A stretch of DNA of 41,537 nt, taken from Alphaproteobacteria bacterium (GTDB taxonomy: Bacteria > Pseudomonadota > Alphaproteobacteria > Micropepsales > Micropepsaceae). The notes under the pieces were generated by a model. It was not told the origin of the DNA and made no database searches. It was given only the letters and a program-made list of their open reading frames with translations. The position numbers were made by a program, and so were the translations under genes. Positions 14,934 to 23,600 of this stretch are shown here, piece after piece; the first letter of the stretch is position 1, and every line of letters begins with the position of its first letter. The stretch spans positions 1-41,537 of the forward strand of contig JAGWNK010000037.1 in NCBI GenBank assembly GCA_028871345.1, read 5' to 3'.

Positions 14934-16088
14934 TTAGCGGCCGGAGCGGATGTAGAGCGACCAGAGGCGCGCCACCATCTTGCCGTTCGGCGTCTTGTCG
15001 GCCTTGGCAAGGGCGTTGAGGGCGGCCGGTTTCTGGCCGGCGCCGTTGTAGGCCTGCGCCAGGCGCACCTGGGCGTTGTCCGGATCCTTCACGCCCTTCT
15101 TGATGCCGTCGACGATGGCGGCGATGGCTTCGGCGTATTTGCCCATGCCGCAATAGTCCTCGCCGAGCTTGACCAGCTCGTCGCCGGTCTTGGAGGCTTT
15201 CGCCGCGGCTGCGGTCTTGGAGAGGCTGGCGAGGTCGCCGGCCACCGACTGCTTGGCGAGTGCCAGAAGACGCTGCGAGCGCTGGTCGACCAGGATGTGG
15301 GCCTGTACGCCCTTCTGGATCACGTTGAGCGCTTCGTTGGGCAGATGCGCCGCAAGTAGGAGCTGGGCCAGCGTGAAGTAGTCGTCGGCCTTCGTCATGC
15401 CGCCGGTCAGATACTTGATGCGGTAGATGTCGAGGGTCTGCGGATCGGTGAGGCCCTTGGCGCGCTCGTCGAGATTGATGAGCTGGTTCCAATGCTCGGG
15501 CGTCGGGCTGGCGACCACCAGTTGTTCGGTCGCCGTGCGCATGTCTTCGTCGTCGCCCGTTTCGAAGGCGCAGCGCGCCTGCAGGTCGAGCATTTCGAGG
15601 CCGGCGCTGGTATGGCTTGCGGCATAGCGCACGCAGCCCCTGTAGTTGCCCATGCGGTAATAGGCCTGGGCGATGATCACCATGTTGCTGGCGTTGAGGA
15701 CGCCGTACTTGCGCAGCAGGTCCTCGTCATTGATGGCGTCGCTGTACTTGCCGGCGCGGTAGTCCGCATCGAATTTCGCCTGGGCACCTTCGCCACTGCT
15801 GACGCCGCACTGCCCCTTGAAGGTGACTTCGGCGTACTGCTTGGTCTGCGACAGGATCTTCTGTTCCTCGGCGCTCAAGCCGCCGACGCCTTCGGCTTGC
15901 CGGATCTTCGCGGTTGCGAGCTGGCAATTGCCGGACTTCACCGCGGCAATGGCTTCCTGAAGCGGCTTGCCCACGGCGGCGCGGACGGCGGCCTCGGCAG
16001 GCGTTGCGGTCATGATGCCGGCCGCCGCAACCGTGGCCGTCCCAAGCAAGAGCGCCGTAGCAACGGCGTGCAGTCTCTTCACGATCAT
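14934..16088 (-). CDS. Periplasmic TPR-like repeat protein of the tonB operon
   Basis: A 384-residue protein with a signal peptide (MIVKRLHAVATALLLGTATV to about residue 33, ending PAEA). The rest is mostly helical repeats resembling TPRs, for example NMVIIAQAYYRMGNYRGCVRY, LAQLLLAAHLPNEALNVIQ, and DELVKLGEDYCGMGKYAEAI with AQVRLAQAYNGAGQKPAALN. Several Cys residues sit in the repeats. It is the last gene of the tonB-exbB-exbD-exbD operon, 89 bases after the second exbD, and ends at a strong terminator. Its place suggests a periplasmic scaffold helping the TonB complex or its receptors, but no reaction is known. The start has a weak purine site (AAGAG). Confidence 0.75.
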   Translation of the reverse strand: MIVKRLHAVATALLLGTATVAAAGIMTATPAEAAVRAAVGKPLQEAIAAVKSGNCQLATAKIRQAEGVGGLSAEEQKILSQTKQYAEVTFKGQCGVSSGEGAQAKFDADYRAGKYSDAINDEDLLRKYGVLNASNMVIIAQAYYRMGNYRGCVRYAASHTSAGLEMLDLQARCAFETGDDEDMRTATEQLVVASPTPEHWNQLINLDERAKGLTDPQTLDIYRIKYLTGGMTKADDYFTLAQLLLAAHLPNEALNVIQKGVQAHILVDQRSQRLLALAKQSVAGDLASLSKTAAAAKASKTGDELVKLGEDYCGMGKYAEAIAAIVDGIKKGVKDPDNAQVRLAQAYNGAGQKPAALNALAKADKTPNGKMVARLWSLYIRSGR

Positions 16089-16177
16089 CTCTTAGACCTC
16101 TATGTCTTCGTTCTGGCACACAGGCCTACGGGGCACGCTTGCGCATGCCCCGTGTAGCTACGGCCAACCCCTCACAC

Positions 16178-16594
16178 TTACTGCATATACTGTTCTAGGC
16201 CGGTAAACCCGATCTTCTTCACCCCAAGGCGCTGCGCATCCGCCAGCACCTTCGCAACAATATCGTATTTGGCGAGTTTGTTCGGATTAAGGTGGATTTC
16301 TGGCTGCGGATCAGACGTAGCCGCATTCTGGAAATAAGCATCCAATGTGGGGCGGTCGACTTGCGCGCCGTTCCACAGGATGCTGCCGTCGAAATCGATG
16401 CTCAGGTTGACCACCGGCGGTTGCACCAACGGCGGTGGCTGATTGGGTCTGGGCATATCCAGCTTCACGGCGTGCGTCTGGATGGGAAGCGTAATGATAA
16501 GCAGGGTCAGAAGAACGAGCATGACGTCGATCAATGGAGTCATATTGATCTCCATCATCACGCCGCCTTCGGTCTTCACGGTCATGCCAGCCAT
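16178..16594 (-). CDS. exbD: ExbD-type biopolymer transporter (second copy)
   Basis: A 138-residue protein with the ExbD/TolR layout: a short cytoplasmic start, one membrane helix (INMTPLIDVMLVLLTLLII) carrying the proton-path Asp at D23, a Pro-rich linker (MPRPNQPPPLVQPP), and a periplasmic domain ending GVKKIGFTGLEQYMQ. AAGAAGG lies 8 bases before the ATG. It follows another exbD after 30 bases. The two copies differ clearly in sequence, so this is not a recent duplication. In Xanthomonas a second ExbD in the same cluster is needed only for certain substrates, as I recall, so the pair may be specialised here too. Confidence 0.92.
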   Translation of the reverse strand: MAGMTVKTEGGVMMEINMTPLIDVMLVLLTLLIITLPIQTHAVKLDMPRPNQPPPLVQPPVVNLSIDFDGSILWNGAQVDRPTLDAYFQNAATSDPQPEIHLNPNKLAKYDIVAKVLADAQRLGVKKIGFTGLEQYMQ

Positions 16595-16624
16595 GGCAAC
16601 TATACCTTCTTAGTTCGCTACGGA

Positions 16625-17071
16625 TCAGGTGCCGGTGTTGCGCGGTTCGGTGATGAAGCCGACCTTCGGAACGCCCGCCATCTGCGCTGCCAGGATCACC
16701 CGGCCGACCGCTTCGAAGCGGACCGTCCGGTCGCCACGGATATGAACTTCCGGCAGCGGAGTACCGCTGTGGACGGAGCGCAGAAGAGCCGCCTCGAAAC
16801 GCTGGCGCAGCTCCGCATACGTGACCGGAGCGTTGTTCCAGTACACGTTTTCCGCGGCGTCCACAGAGATCACGATATTTTCCGGCTTCGTGACGGTCGC
16901 GATATTGCGCGCATTGGGCAGCGTCAACGGCACGGTCTTCACGATCACCGGAATGGTGACGAGGAAGATGATGAGCATCACGAGCATGATGTCGACCAAC
17001 GGAACCACGTTGATGGTCGCGTTCAGCTCGGCCTCGTCTTCGTCGTGGCCACTCTGAGCAAAAACAGCCAT
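16625..17071 (-). CDS. exbD: ExbD-type biopolymer transporter (first copy)
   Basis: A 148-residue protein. The acidic N-terminus (GHDEDEAELNATINVVPL) leads into one membrane helix with the conserved Asp at D27 (PLVDIMLVMLIIFLV). The periplasmic domain contains VEVHIRGDRTVRFE-like sequence (PLPEVHIRGDRTVRFEAVGR) and ends with GFITEPRNTGT. ExbD works with ExbB as the proton channel that drives TonB. GGAGAA sits 6 bases before the ATG, and the exbB stop is 39 bases upstream. Confidence 0.93.
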   Translation of the reverse strand: MAVFAQSGHDEDEAELNATINVVPLVDIMLVMLIIFLVTIPVIVKTVPLTLPNARNIATVTKPENIVISVDAAENVYWNNAPVTYAELRQRFEAALLRSVHSGTPLPEVHIRGDRTVRFEAVGRVILAAQMAGVPKVGFITEPRNTGT

Positions 17072-17110
17072 GGTAATTCTCCAGCGGACCTCGTTCGAAA
17101 AGGAGGCGTG

Positions 17111-17944
17111 TTACTTGCTGCCCTTCGAAACAAGATACGTCTGCAGATCGCCCGCGAAGCCACGCAGCTTCTCGGTGATGACCTTGTTGCGGCGGACGAG
17201 GAAGTTGTAGATCAGCACCGCCGGGACGGCCGCGAACAGGCCGAGTGCGGTCATGATCAGGGCCTCACCAACCGGACCCGCGACCTTGTCGATCGAGGCC
17301 TGGCCGGCGACGCCGATGGCGATCAGGGCCTGCAGGATGCCCCACACCGTTCCGAACAGTCCGACGAACGGGGCGACCGAGCCGACCGATGCCAGGAAGG
17401 TGATGCCGCCGCCGGCAAGCTGGCCGGTTGCATCTTCCAGCTGACGGGTCAGGCTCATGCCGATCCAGTCCGACTGGTTCACCAGGCTGGTGCCGCCCTG
17501 TGCCGCGCGCACGCCCGCTTCGGCGATCGCCCGGAACATGGAGTTCTTCGGCAGCTTGTCGATGCCTTCGTTGATGGTGCCCGAGGTCCAGAAACGGCGC
17601 TCGACGGTGCGGGCCTGTCCCATGATCCGGTTCTGCTCGAAGTACTTCGTGAAGAAGATGAACCACGTGCCGACCGACATGACGAACAGGATCGCGAGCA
17701 CGGTGTAGGAGACCGGGTTCTTCTTATGGATGATGTCCATAAGACCGTACGGGTTCTCCGTCGGCGCCGCGGCCGTGGGGGCCTTGATGACGGTGCTGCC
17801 GGCAGCCGGTGCGGCTGGAGCGGTGGCGGGAGCGGCGGTCGTGGTCGCCGGCGCGGCAGGCGCGTTTTGCGCCATGACGGGACCGGCGGCGAGGCCGGCG
17901 AGAAGGACGAAAGCGGCTGCGATCGTCAGGTGTTTCGAGATCAT
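17111..17944 (-). CDS. exbB: ExbB/TolQ-family proton channel protein
   Basis: A 277-residue protein. It begins with a signal peptide (MISKHLTIAAAFVLLAGLAA, ending VMAQ) and an Ala/Pro-rich periplasmic stretch to about residue 65, an extension seen in ExbB of several Gram-negatives. Three membrane segments follow: VSYTVLAILFVMSVGTWFIFF, the GGGITFLASVGSVAPFVGLF to ILQALIAIG region, and GEALIMTALGLFAAVPAVLI. The large cytoplasmic loop lies between the first two. ExbB forms the pentamer around ExbD that drives TonB. GGAG lies about 9 bases before the ATG. It sits between tonB and the two exbD genes. Confidence 0.94.
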   Translation of the reverse strand: MISKHLTIAAAFVLLAGLAAGPVMAQNAPAAPATTTAAPATAPAAPAAGSTVIKAPTAAAPTENPYGLMDIIHKKNPVSYTVLAILFVMSVGTWFIFFTKYFEQNRIMGQARTVERRFWTSGTINEGIDKLPKNSMFRAIAEAGVRAAQGGTSLVNQSDWIGMSLTRQLEDATGQLAGGGITFLASVGSVAPFVGLFGTVWGILQALIAIGVAGQASIDKVAGPVGEALIMTALGLFAAVPAVLIYNFLVRRNKVITEKLRGFAGDLQTYLVSKGSK

Positions 17945-18004
17945 GTCAGTACTACTCCGTAGCTATCGAATTTAAGACCGTTGTTACTCAGCGATGGCCC
18001 AGCT

Positions 18005-18628
18005 TCACCTGGCCCCCTGAAGCTTGAAGACGACTTGGGCCTGCCAGGAAACCGAGACCGGATGGCCTTCCTGGATGGCGGGCTTGTATCTCCAGCCCGG
18101 AACGCATTCCAAGGCGGCCTGGTCCAGGCGCTCCGAGCCGCTCGATTTGACCACCTGCGGATTCTCCACCGAGCCATCGGGGGTGATCGTAAACTTCATG
18201 GTCACCGTTCCCTCTTCACCAAGGCGCTGAGAGATCGCCGGGTAGTCCTGCATGCAGCTGTGCGGCCGGCCGATCGAGGCAGGCGAGGAGATTGCGGGAG
18301 CCGTGGCGACCTTACTCTGGGTCGTGATGGCGGTGGTATTCGCAGGTGCTTCCGTCTGGATGACGATGTCCGGCGGCGGCACGTAGGGCGGCGGCGGAGC
18401 CTTCAGCTCCGGCGGCGGCGGCGGCGGGGTCTTGTCGGGGAGCTTCTCGGGAAGCACTTCGGCTTTCAATTCTTCGAGGGGCTTTTCGATCAATGTCTGT
18501 GCCAGACCAGTCGAAAGCGCCCAGCCAAAGCCGATGACGAGCGCGGCCGACGCCCCAAGCGCTGTCAGGCGCGTGGGTGAAAGCATCGACTTATGCGTTG
18601 TTCGCAGAGTGTGGATCGGTTGTTCCAT
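18005..18628 (-). CDS. tonB: TonB, energy transducer to outer-membrane receptors
   Basis: A 207-residue protein with one membrane helix (about residues 22-44, LGASAALVIGFGWALSTGLA), a charged region (EELKAEVLPEKLPDK), a Pro-rich span (PPPPPPELKAPPPPYVPPP), and the C-terminal TonB domain from about 122 (DYPAISQRLGEEGTVTMKFT, then SGSERLDQAALECVPGWRYKP). Two Cys (in HSCMQDYP and ALECVPGW) could form a disulfide, as in related TonBs. It opens the operon tonB-exbB-exbD-exbD-TPR. An internal ATG at 18586 (MLSPTRLTALG) is a possible alternative start, since the site before 18628 is weak. Confidence 0.9.
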   Translation of the reverse strand: MEQPIHTLRTTHKSMLSPTRLTALGASAALVIGFGWALSTGLAQTLIEKPLEELKAEVLPEKLPDKTPPPPPPELKAPPPPYVPPPDIVIQTEAPANTTAITTQSKVATAPAISSPASIGRPHSCMQDYPAISQRLGEEGTVTMKFTITPDGSVENPQVVKSSGSERLDQAALECVPGWRYKPAIQEGHPVSVSWQAQVVFKLQGAR

Positions 18629-19108
18629 GGGTGTTTACCAGTACCTGATAAAACTTGACCCGGCGCTAATGCACCGGGCGACATCATTGCAGACCAAGCT
18701 CGTGCGTCCCCCACCGGCCGCTCGCTGTGCCCCGAGCGCAGTTCTAAAGCAATCGTAAACGCCGTTCGCTGACCGGTCCAGTGGGTCCGCCTCGAAATGC
18801 CAACTCTGCCCGAGTTTGGTTAACATCACGCTTGCTATTCCAAGGACTTCTCGCCGAGGCGAGGTCTCATAACATGGCAGACAAAAACGCAAGAGAAATT
18901 GTCCTTTTTTCGGCAACCGACTTGCGGTCAATTCGCACAGCGCTGCGCTGCCCCGGACCGTGGCCCGTCCAAAAGAGCTTTTATCCAAGCCGCTTACCTG
19001 TGCAGACAAACGTTTCGGCAGGCGCTTATTTCGCGGTGCAATATGGAAATGCTTAGGCGACAAATGTCGGACCGCTTCTACTGAACCGTGAAACAGGAAG
19101 GATTCTCG
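18629..19108. other. 480-bp divergent intergenic region of the tonB operon and gloA
   Basis: No gene is supported on either strand: open frames here lack ribosome-binding sites and protein-like composition. The region is less GC-rich than its surroundings and must hold the promoters of the tonB operon (leftward) and gloA (rightward). I could not assign a convincing -35/-10 pair or a clear Fur box. At 19095-19102 the AGGAAGGA ribosome-binding site of gloA is obvious. Confidence 0.5.
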
Positions 19109-19549
19109 ATGCGCTATCTGCACACCATGATCCGGGTCGCCGACCTTGATTCGGCGCTCGATTTCTATTGCGCCAAGCTCGGGCTGCGGGAGACCCATCG
19201 GGTGACAAACGAAAAGGGCCGCTTCACGCTGGTCTTCCTGGCCGCTGCCGGGGACTGCGACCGAGCACGGCGCGACGGCGCGCCGCTCGTCGAGATGACA
19301 TACAATTGGGACACGGAGAGCTACGACAGCGGCCGCACTTTCGGCCATCTCGCATTCGAGGTCGATGACATCTACGCGACGTGCGAATCTCTGAGGAACG
19401 CCGGCGTCACGATCAACCGGCCGCCGCGCGACGGCAGGATGGCCTTCATCCGCTCGCCGGACGGCATTTCGATCGAACTTCTGCAGGCAGGAAAGGCCCC
19501 GGAACCGCGCGAACCCTGGGCATCCATGCCGAACACGGGAACCTGGTGA
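19109..19549 (+). CDS. gloA: GloA, lactoylglutathione lyase (glyoxalase I)
   Basis: A 146-residue cytosolic metalloenzyme that converts the methylglyoxal-glutathione hemithioacetal to S-lactoylglutathione. The four metal ligands of the short bacterial class are all there: H5 ([10 protein letters not shown]), E62 (LVEMTYNW), H80 (FGHLAFEV) and E123 (ISIELLQ). The sequence closely follows the E. coli enzyme, including [11 protein letters not shown] and [11 protein letters not shown] chose the ATG at 19109 because AGGAAGGA lies 6 bases before it. The stop overlaps the start of the aldolase gene (TGATG), so both are probably translated together. Confidence 0.93.
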   Translation: MRYLHTMIRVADLDSALDFYCAKLGLRETHRVTNEKGRFTLVFLAAAGDCDRARRDGAPLVEMTYNWDTESYDSGRTFGHLAFEVDDIYATCESLRNAGVTINRPPRDGRMAFIRSPDGISIELLQAGKAPEPREPWASMPNTGTW

Positions 19550-20583
19550 TGAATTTTGCCTCCGACAATGCCTACGGTGCGTGGCCTGAAATCATCGCGG
19601 CCATCGGCGAGGCCGCGATGGGCCCGGCGCCGTCCTACGGCGACGATGCGTTGACCGCGAGAGTGCGCGAGCGGCTGTCGCAACTCTTCGAACGCGACCT
19701 CGTCGTGCATCCGGTGATCAGCGGCACGGCGGCCAACGCCTTGGCGCTCGCCACCCTGGTGCCGCCGCACGGCGCCATATTCTGCCACGCCGAAAGCCAC
19801 ATCGCGGTCGACGAATGCGGCGCGCCGGAATTCTTCACGCACGGCGCCAAGCTTGTCGGCATCGAGGGCTGGAACGGAAAGGTCGACGCGGCTGGCCTCA
19901 ATCATGCGTTGGCGCATTTTCTTCCCGGCTTCGTCCACCATGTGCAGCCGGCCGCCCTCAGCCTGACCCAGGCGACGGAGCTGGGCACCGTCTATACGCC
20001 CGGCGAGATCGCGGCCCTGTCGGGCGTGGCGCGCGACCACGGGATGAAGGTCCACATGGATGGCGCCCGCTTCGCCAATGCGCTGGCGCACCTCGCCTGC
20101 ACGCCGGCGGAACTGACCTGGAAGGCGGGGGTCGATGCGCTCAGCTTCGGCGCCACCAAGAACGGCGCGCTGGGCGCCGAGGCGGTGATCTTCTTTCATC
20201 ACGATGACGTGAAGGACTTCGAGTACCGGCGCAAGAAGGCCGGGCACCTCGTGTCGAAGATGCGGTTCGTCTCGGCGCAACTCGACGCCTATCTCACCGG
20301 CGAACGATGGATCCGGCACGCGGAACGCGCCAACGCGCTGGCGCGCCGGCTGGCCGATGGTCTCGCGGCGATCCCCGGCGTCGAAATCGCCCATGCGGTC
20401 GAGGCCAATGCGGTGTTCGTCAGGCTGCCCGAAGCGACGGTGAGCCGCCTGCGCTCCCGCGGCGCGGTATTCTACGACTGGGGCCCGCCGGCCGAGGGAC
20501 GCACGCTGATCCGCCTCGTCACGTCTTTCGCGACGCCCGAGCAGCACGTCGACAGCTTCATCAAGCTGGCGGCCGACGGCTGA
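19549..20583 (+). CDS. Low-specificity L-threonine aldolase family protein (PLP-dependent)
   Basis: A 344-residue fold-type I PLP enzyme of the threonine aldolase/beta-eliminating lyase family, which splits L-threonine or L-allo-threonine to glycine and acetaldehyde. Marks are NFASDNAYGAWPEI and PAPSYGDDALT at the N-terminus, VISGTAANALAL (PLP phosphate loop), KVHMDGARFANAL (the Asp that contacts the pyridine N) and SFGATKNGALGAEA with Schiff-base lysine K204. The ATG at 19549 shares a base with the gloA stop; a GTG one codon earlier is possible. A GC-rich hairpin follows at 20604-20631. The link with gloA would put two aldehyde-related enzymes in one transcript. Confidence 0.88.
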   Translation: MNFASDNAYGAWPEIIAAIGEAAMGPAPSYGDDALTARVRERLSQLFERDLVVHPVISGTAANALALATLVPPHGAIFCHAESHIAVDECGAPEFFTHGAKLVGIEGWNGKVDAAGLNHALAHFLPGFVHHVQPAALSLTQATELGTVYTPGEIAALSGVARDHGMKVHMDGARFANALAHLACTPAELTWKAGVDALSFGATKNGALGAEAVIFFHHDDVKDFEYRRKKAGHLVSKMRFVSAQLDAYLTGERWIRHAERANALARRLADGLAAIPGVEIAHAVEANAVFVRLPEATVSRLRSRGAVFYDWGPPAEGRTLIRLVTSFATPEQHVDSFIKLAADG

Positions 20584-20603
20584 AAGCTTGCCTGAGACGG
20601 GCG

Positions 20604-20631
20604 GTTCCCTCCCCGTTTCAGGGGAGGGAAC
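20604..20631. repeat. Perfect GTTCCCTCCCC hairpin between convergent genes
   Basis: GTTCCCTCCCC (20604-20614) pairs without mismatch with GGGGAGGGAAC (20621-20631) around the loop GTTTCA. It lies between the aldolase stop and the autotransporter stop, so it may terminate both transcripts. No T-run follows, however, and its C/T-rich arm resembles the hairpin at 686-707, so it may be a dispersed palindrome. Confidence 0.5.
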
Positions 20632-20655
20632 GCCATCCGGAGTGATTCAATAACG

Positions 20656-23600
20656 CTATATCCGTCCCAGGATGCTGAGCGTACCCACTTCCTCGAGGAC
20701 GCCGTTGGAGCCCTTCACCAGGTCGAAGTTGAGGCCCATCGTCCAGGTGTCGGTCGTCGCCGCCAGCGTGCCGCCTACGACGAAGTTGCCTTGCGACGGG
20801 TCCGGCCCCTGCAGGATGAACTGGGCCCCCGCCGTCGCCGGCACGCCCGTGGTGGCATGGGCGAAGGCGGCCTTGAGCTTCACCGGATCGCTGAAGAAGT
20901 CATAGCGATAGCCGGCGCGCGCTTCGGGCTGCAGGTAGAAGTCCCACAGGTCGACGTCGTAACGGACATCGGCGCCGAGGAAGGCGCGCAGCGACTGGGC
21001 ATAGTAAGGCTGGACCTTCAGGTTGAAGCCGTCGCCCACCGTGGCCGTGCCGGGATTGCTTTCGGTGTAGCCGTCTTCGCGCAACAGCAGGCCGTCGACG
21101 CTCAGTTGCGGCATGATGGTGGCGGCGCCGTAGGAGAACATCGCGCCGGTCGAGAAGCCGCCCGACAGCATCGTGGCGGCGTGCTTGTTGTACGCCTCGC
21201 GGGTGTAGACGGTCGTCCCCGATGACGTCGGGATGTTCAGATTGATGAAGCGCTTGCCCTTGATGCTGCCGTAGCCCGCATCGATCTTGGAATCGAAGAA
21301 CAGGCCCTTGCCGCGCCACGTGGAGTAGGCGGTCAGCACGTACCACTGCTGGTTCTCGTGGGAGTTCCGCTCGATCTCGCCGACATCGCCCGCATAGAAG
21401 GTGAAGGCGCCGCCGTACCAGCCGTATTTCGGGCTGCCGCCGTCCATGCCCATGGAGAAGCCGAAGCCGTGGTCCTTGAAGCCGGACTTGGCCCGCGTGC
21501 CGTCGACCTGCGTGGCGCCCTGGCCCGGGTCCTTGATCATCTGGACGAATTCGTCGGCCCACAGCGTCGTGCCGCCTTCCTCCTTGCCGTACATCCGCAA
21601 GGACCGCTGGCGGGCGGCGACCACGCCGGTCGCCTGGTCGGTGATCGAGATGGCGATGGCGCGCGTGCCGCCCGTGACGTTGGGCGCGAAGGCGGCGTAG
21701 GCGCGCTGCGCGTCCTGGGCGTTGTGGATGCCGTTGACCATGGCGGCGCCCAGCGAGTCGTCGACCCCCAGCGCCGTATTGGCATAGGGGAATATCTGCG
21801 CCGCGTAGCCGGTGAGGCCGAGCTGCACGGGCGTCTTGGCCTGCACGTTGAGCACCAGGCGGTCGCTGGTGGAACTCGCCACCGTCGAGCCGTTGCAGGA
21901 GACGGTGGCGCCGGCCGCGATGGCGCAGAGCTGCGCCGACTGGAACAGGAAGGGCAGCGAACCGCCGCCGCTCCCGACATTGCTCAAGAGCGACGTGTTC
22001 GCCATCGTCACCGTGGACGGATCGATGTTCAGCTTGCCGCTCGGCGCCGTGATCAGGACGAAATTGCTGCTGCCTTGCGGCACGAAGCTCGAATAGGCCA
22101 CGCCGAGATTCGCACCGGAATCGATATTGACGGTGTCGCTGGCCGCAATCACGCCCGACGACGTCAGCGATTCCGAGACGCCCAGGCTCAACGCGCCGCC
22201 ATGGTAGACGTGCACCGTCGTGGCGTTGAGCGCCTGCGTGGTGTTGAGCAGATCCAGTATGCCCTGGTTCTGGATGCTGACCGCCACCCCGCTCGGCGCC
22301 ACGACCTTGCCCTGCAGGTCGGCATAGTTGCCGATGTTGAGCTGGTCGCCCGAGTCCGTTCCCGTGCCGATCAACCCGAAGCTGACATCGCCGGTGAGGG
22401 TGGAGGGATGGGTCGGTCCGTTGCCTTGCAGCGTCAGGATCTGGTTGTCGCCGGTGCCGAACAGCACATCGCCGAGGATCGTGGCGCTCTTGTTGAGCGA
22501 GGACTGGCTGATGATCGTGACGCCCTGGCCCGCGGCCGACAACGGCGTGTCGGCCGACAGATCGATGGCGCGGGCGACCTGGCTGTTGTTGTCGAGGGCG
22601 GACATGCTTGAACAGGTGGACGATGTCGAAACGCCGGCGCACGCGGAAATCGTACCGCCATTGTAGATGTAGGTCAGGCTGCCCGACGTATCCTGTATGG
22701 CCGTGGCCTCCAGCGGGTTGGTGCTGCCCGCCGTGTTGCCCGCCAGCGCGGCATCGGTGGTGGCCGCCGCGGCCGAGATCGTGCCGGTGTTGATCATCGA
22801 CGGCACTCTGGCCAACGTATTGATCAGGATCGCCACGGCCGTGCCGCCGCGCGTGCCCGTGGTCGAGGCGCTGATCACGCCGCTGCCGGTGATCCCCGAA
22901 TTGACGAAGGCCGCCTGGTCGCCGGGATCGGTGCTGGTTGGCCCGTGCTTGCCGGCCAAGGTCGCGTCGGTGGAGCCCGTCCCGCCGGAAACCACCGTGG
23001 GGTCGGTGTTGTAATTGTAGGTGGCCGAAACGTTGTCGAGCACCGTGTAGTTGTCGAACATGATGCCGACCACGCCGTTGCCAGCAACCTGCGTTCCGGT
23101 GGTGGTGGCCGCCGCGGTCATGCTGCCCGAATTGTAGAAGCCGCCCGCCAGCTGGGTCGGATAGAGCGCGGAGGCGCCGGCGATGTGCATCGCCATGGCG
23201 AACTCGTCGACGTTGCTGGGCTGGATCGCCACCGGACCGCGGCTGACGAAGCTGAATCCGGGATCGGCAGCGTCGCTGAAAACGCCGATGGTGAGGGGCG
23301 CATTCTGCGGCGCCGTCGCGTTGTAGAGCGAATTGACCGTCGGGCTGATGAAGATCGCCGCCGGCGAGTTGGCGATCGACGTGCCGCCGCCGATCACCGT
23401 GATGCTGCCCGCGGCCACGTTCGACACCGTGGCCGTCGGCCCCAGGATGGCGATGCCGCCGTCGACGTTCGCGCCGATGGCCAGCGCCGGGCCGGCATCC
23501 GGATTCCCCGTCACCTTCGGCTTGGCGTAAATGTTTGTCAGGTTCGTGCTCGCCGACTGGCCCGAGATCGTCATCGTGCCGCCGACGGTCAGGCTGCCGG

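Noticed and set aside
12934..15492. An 852-codon minus-strand frame opposite the secreted protein and the repeat protein
   Set aside because: It is antisense to two well-supported proteins. Its sequence is Arg/Gly/Val-biased as expected of a GC-rich shadow, with no domain.
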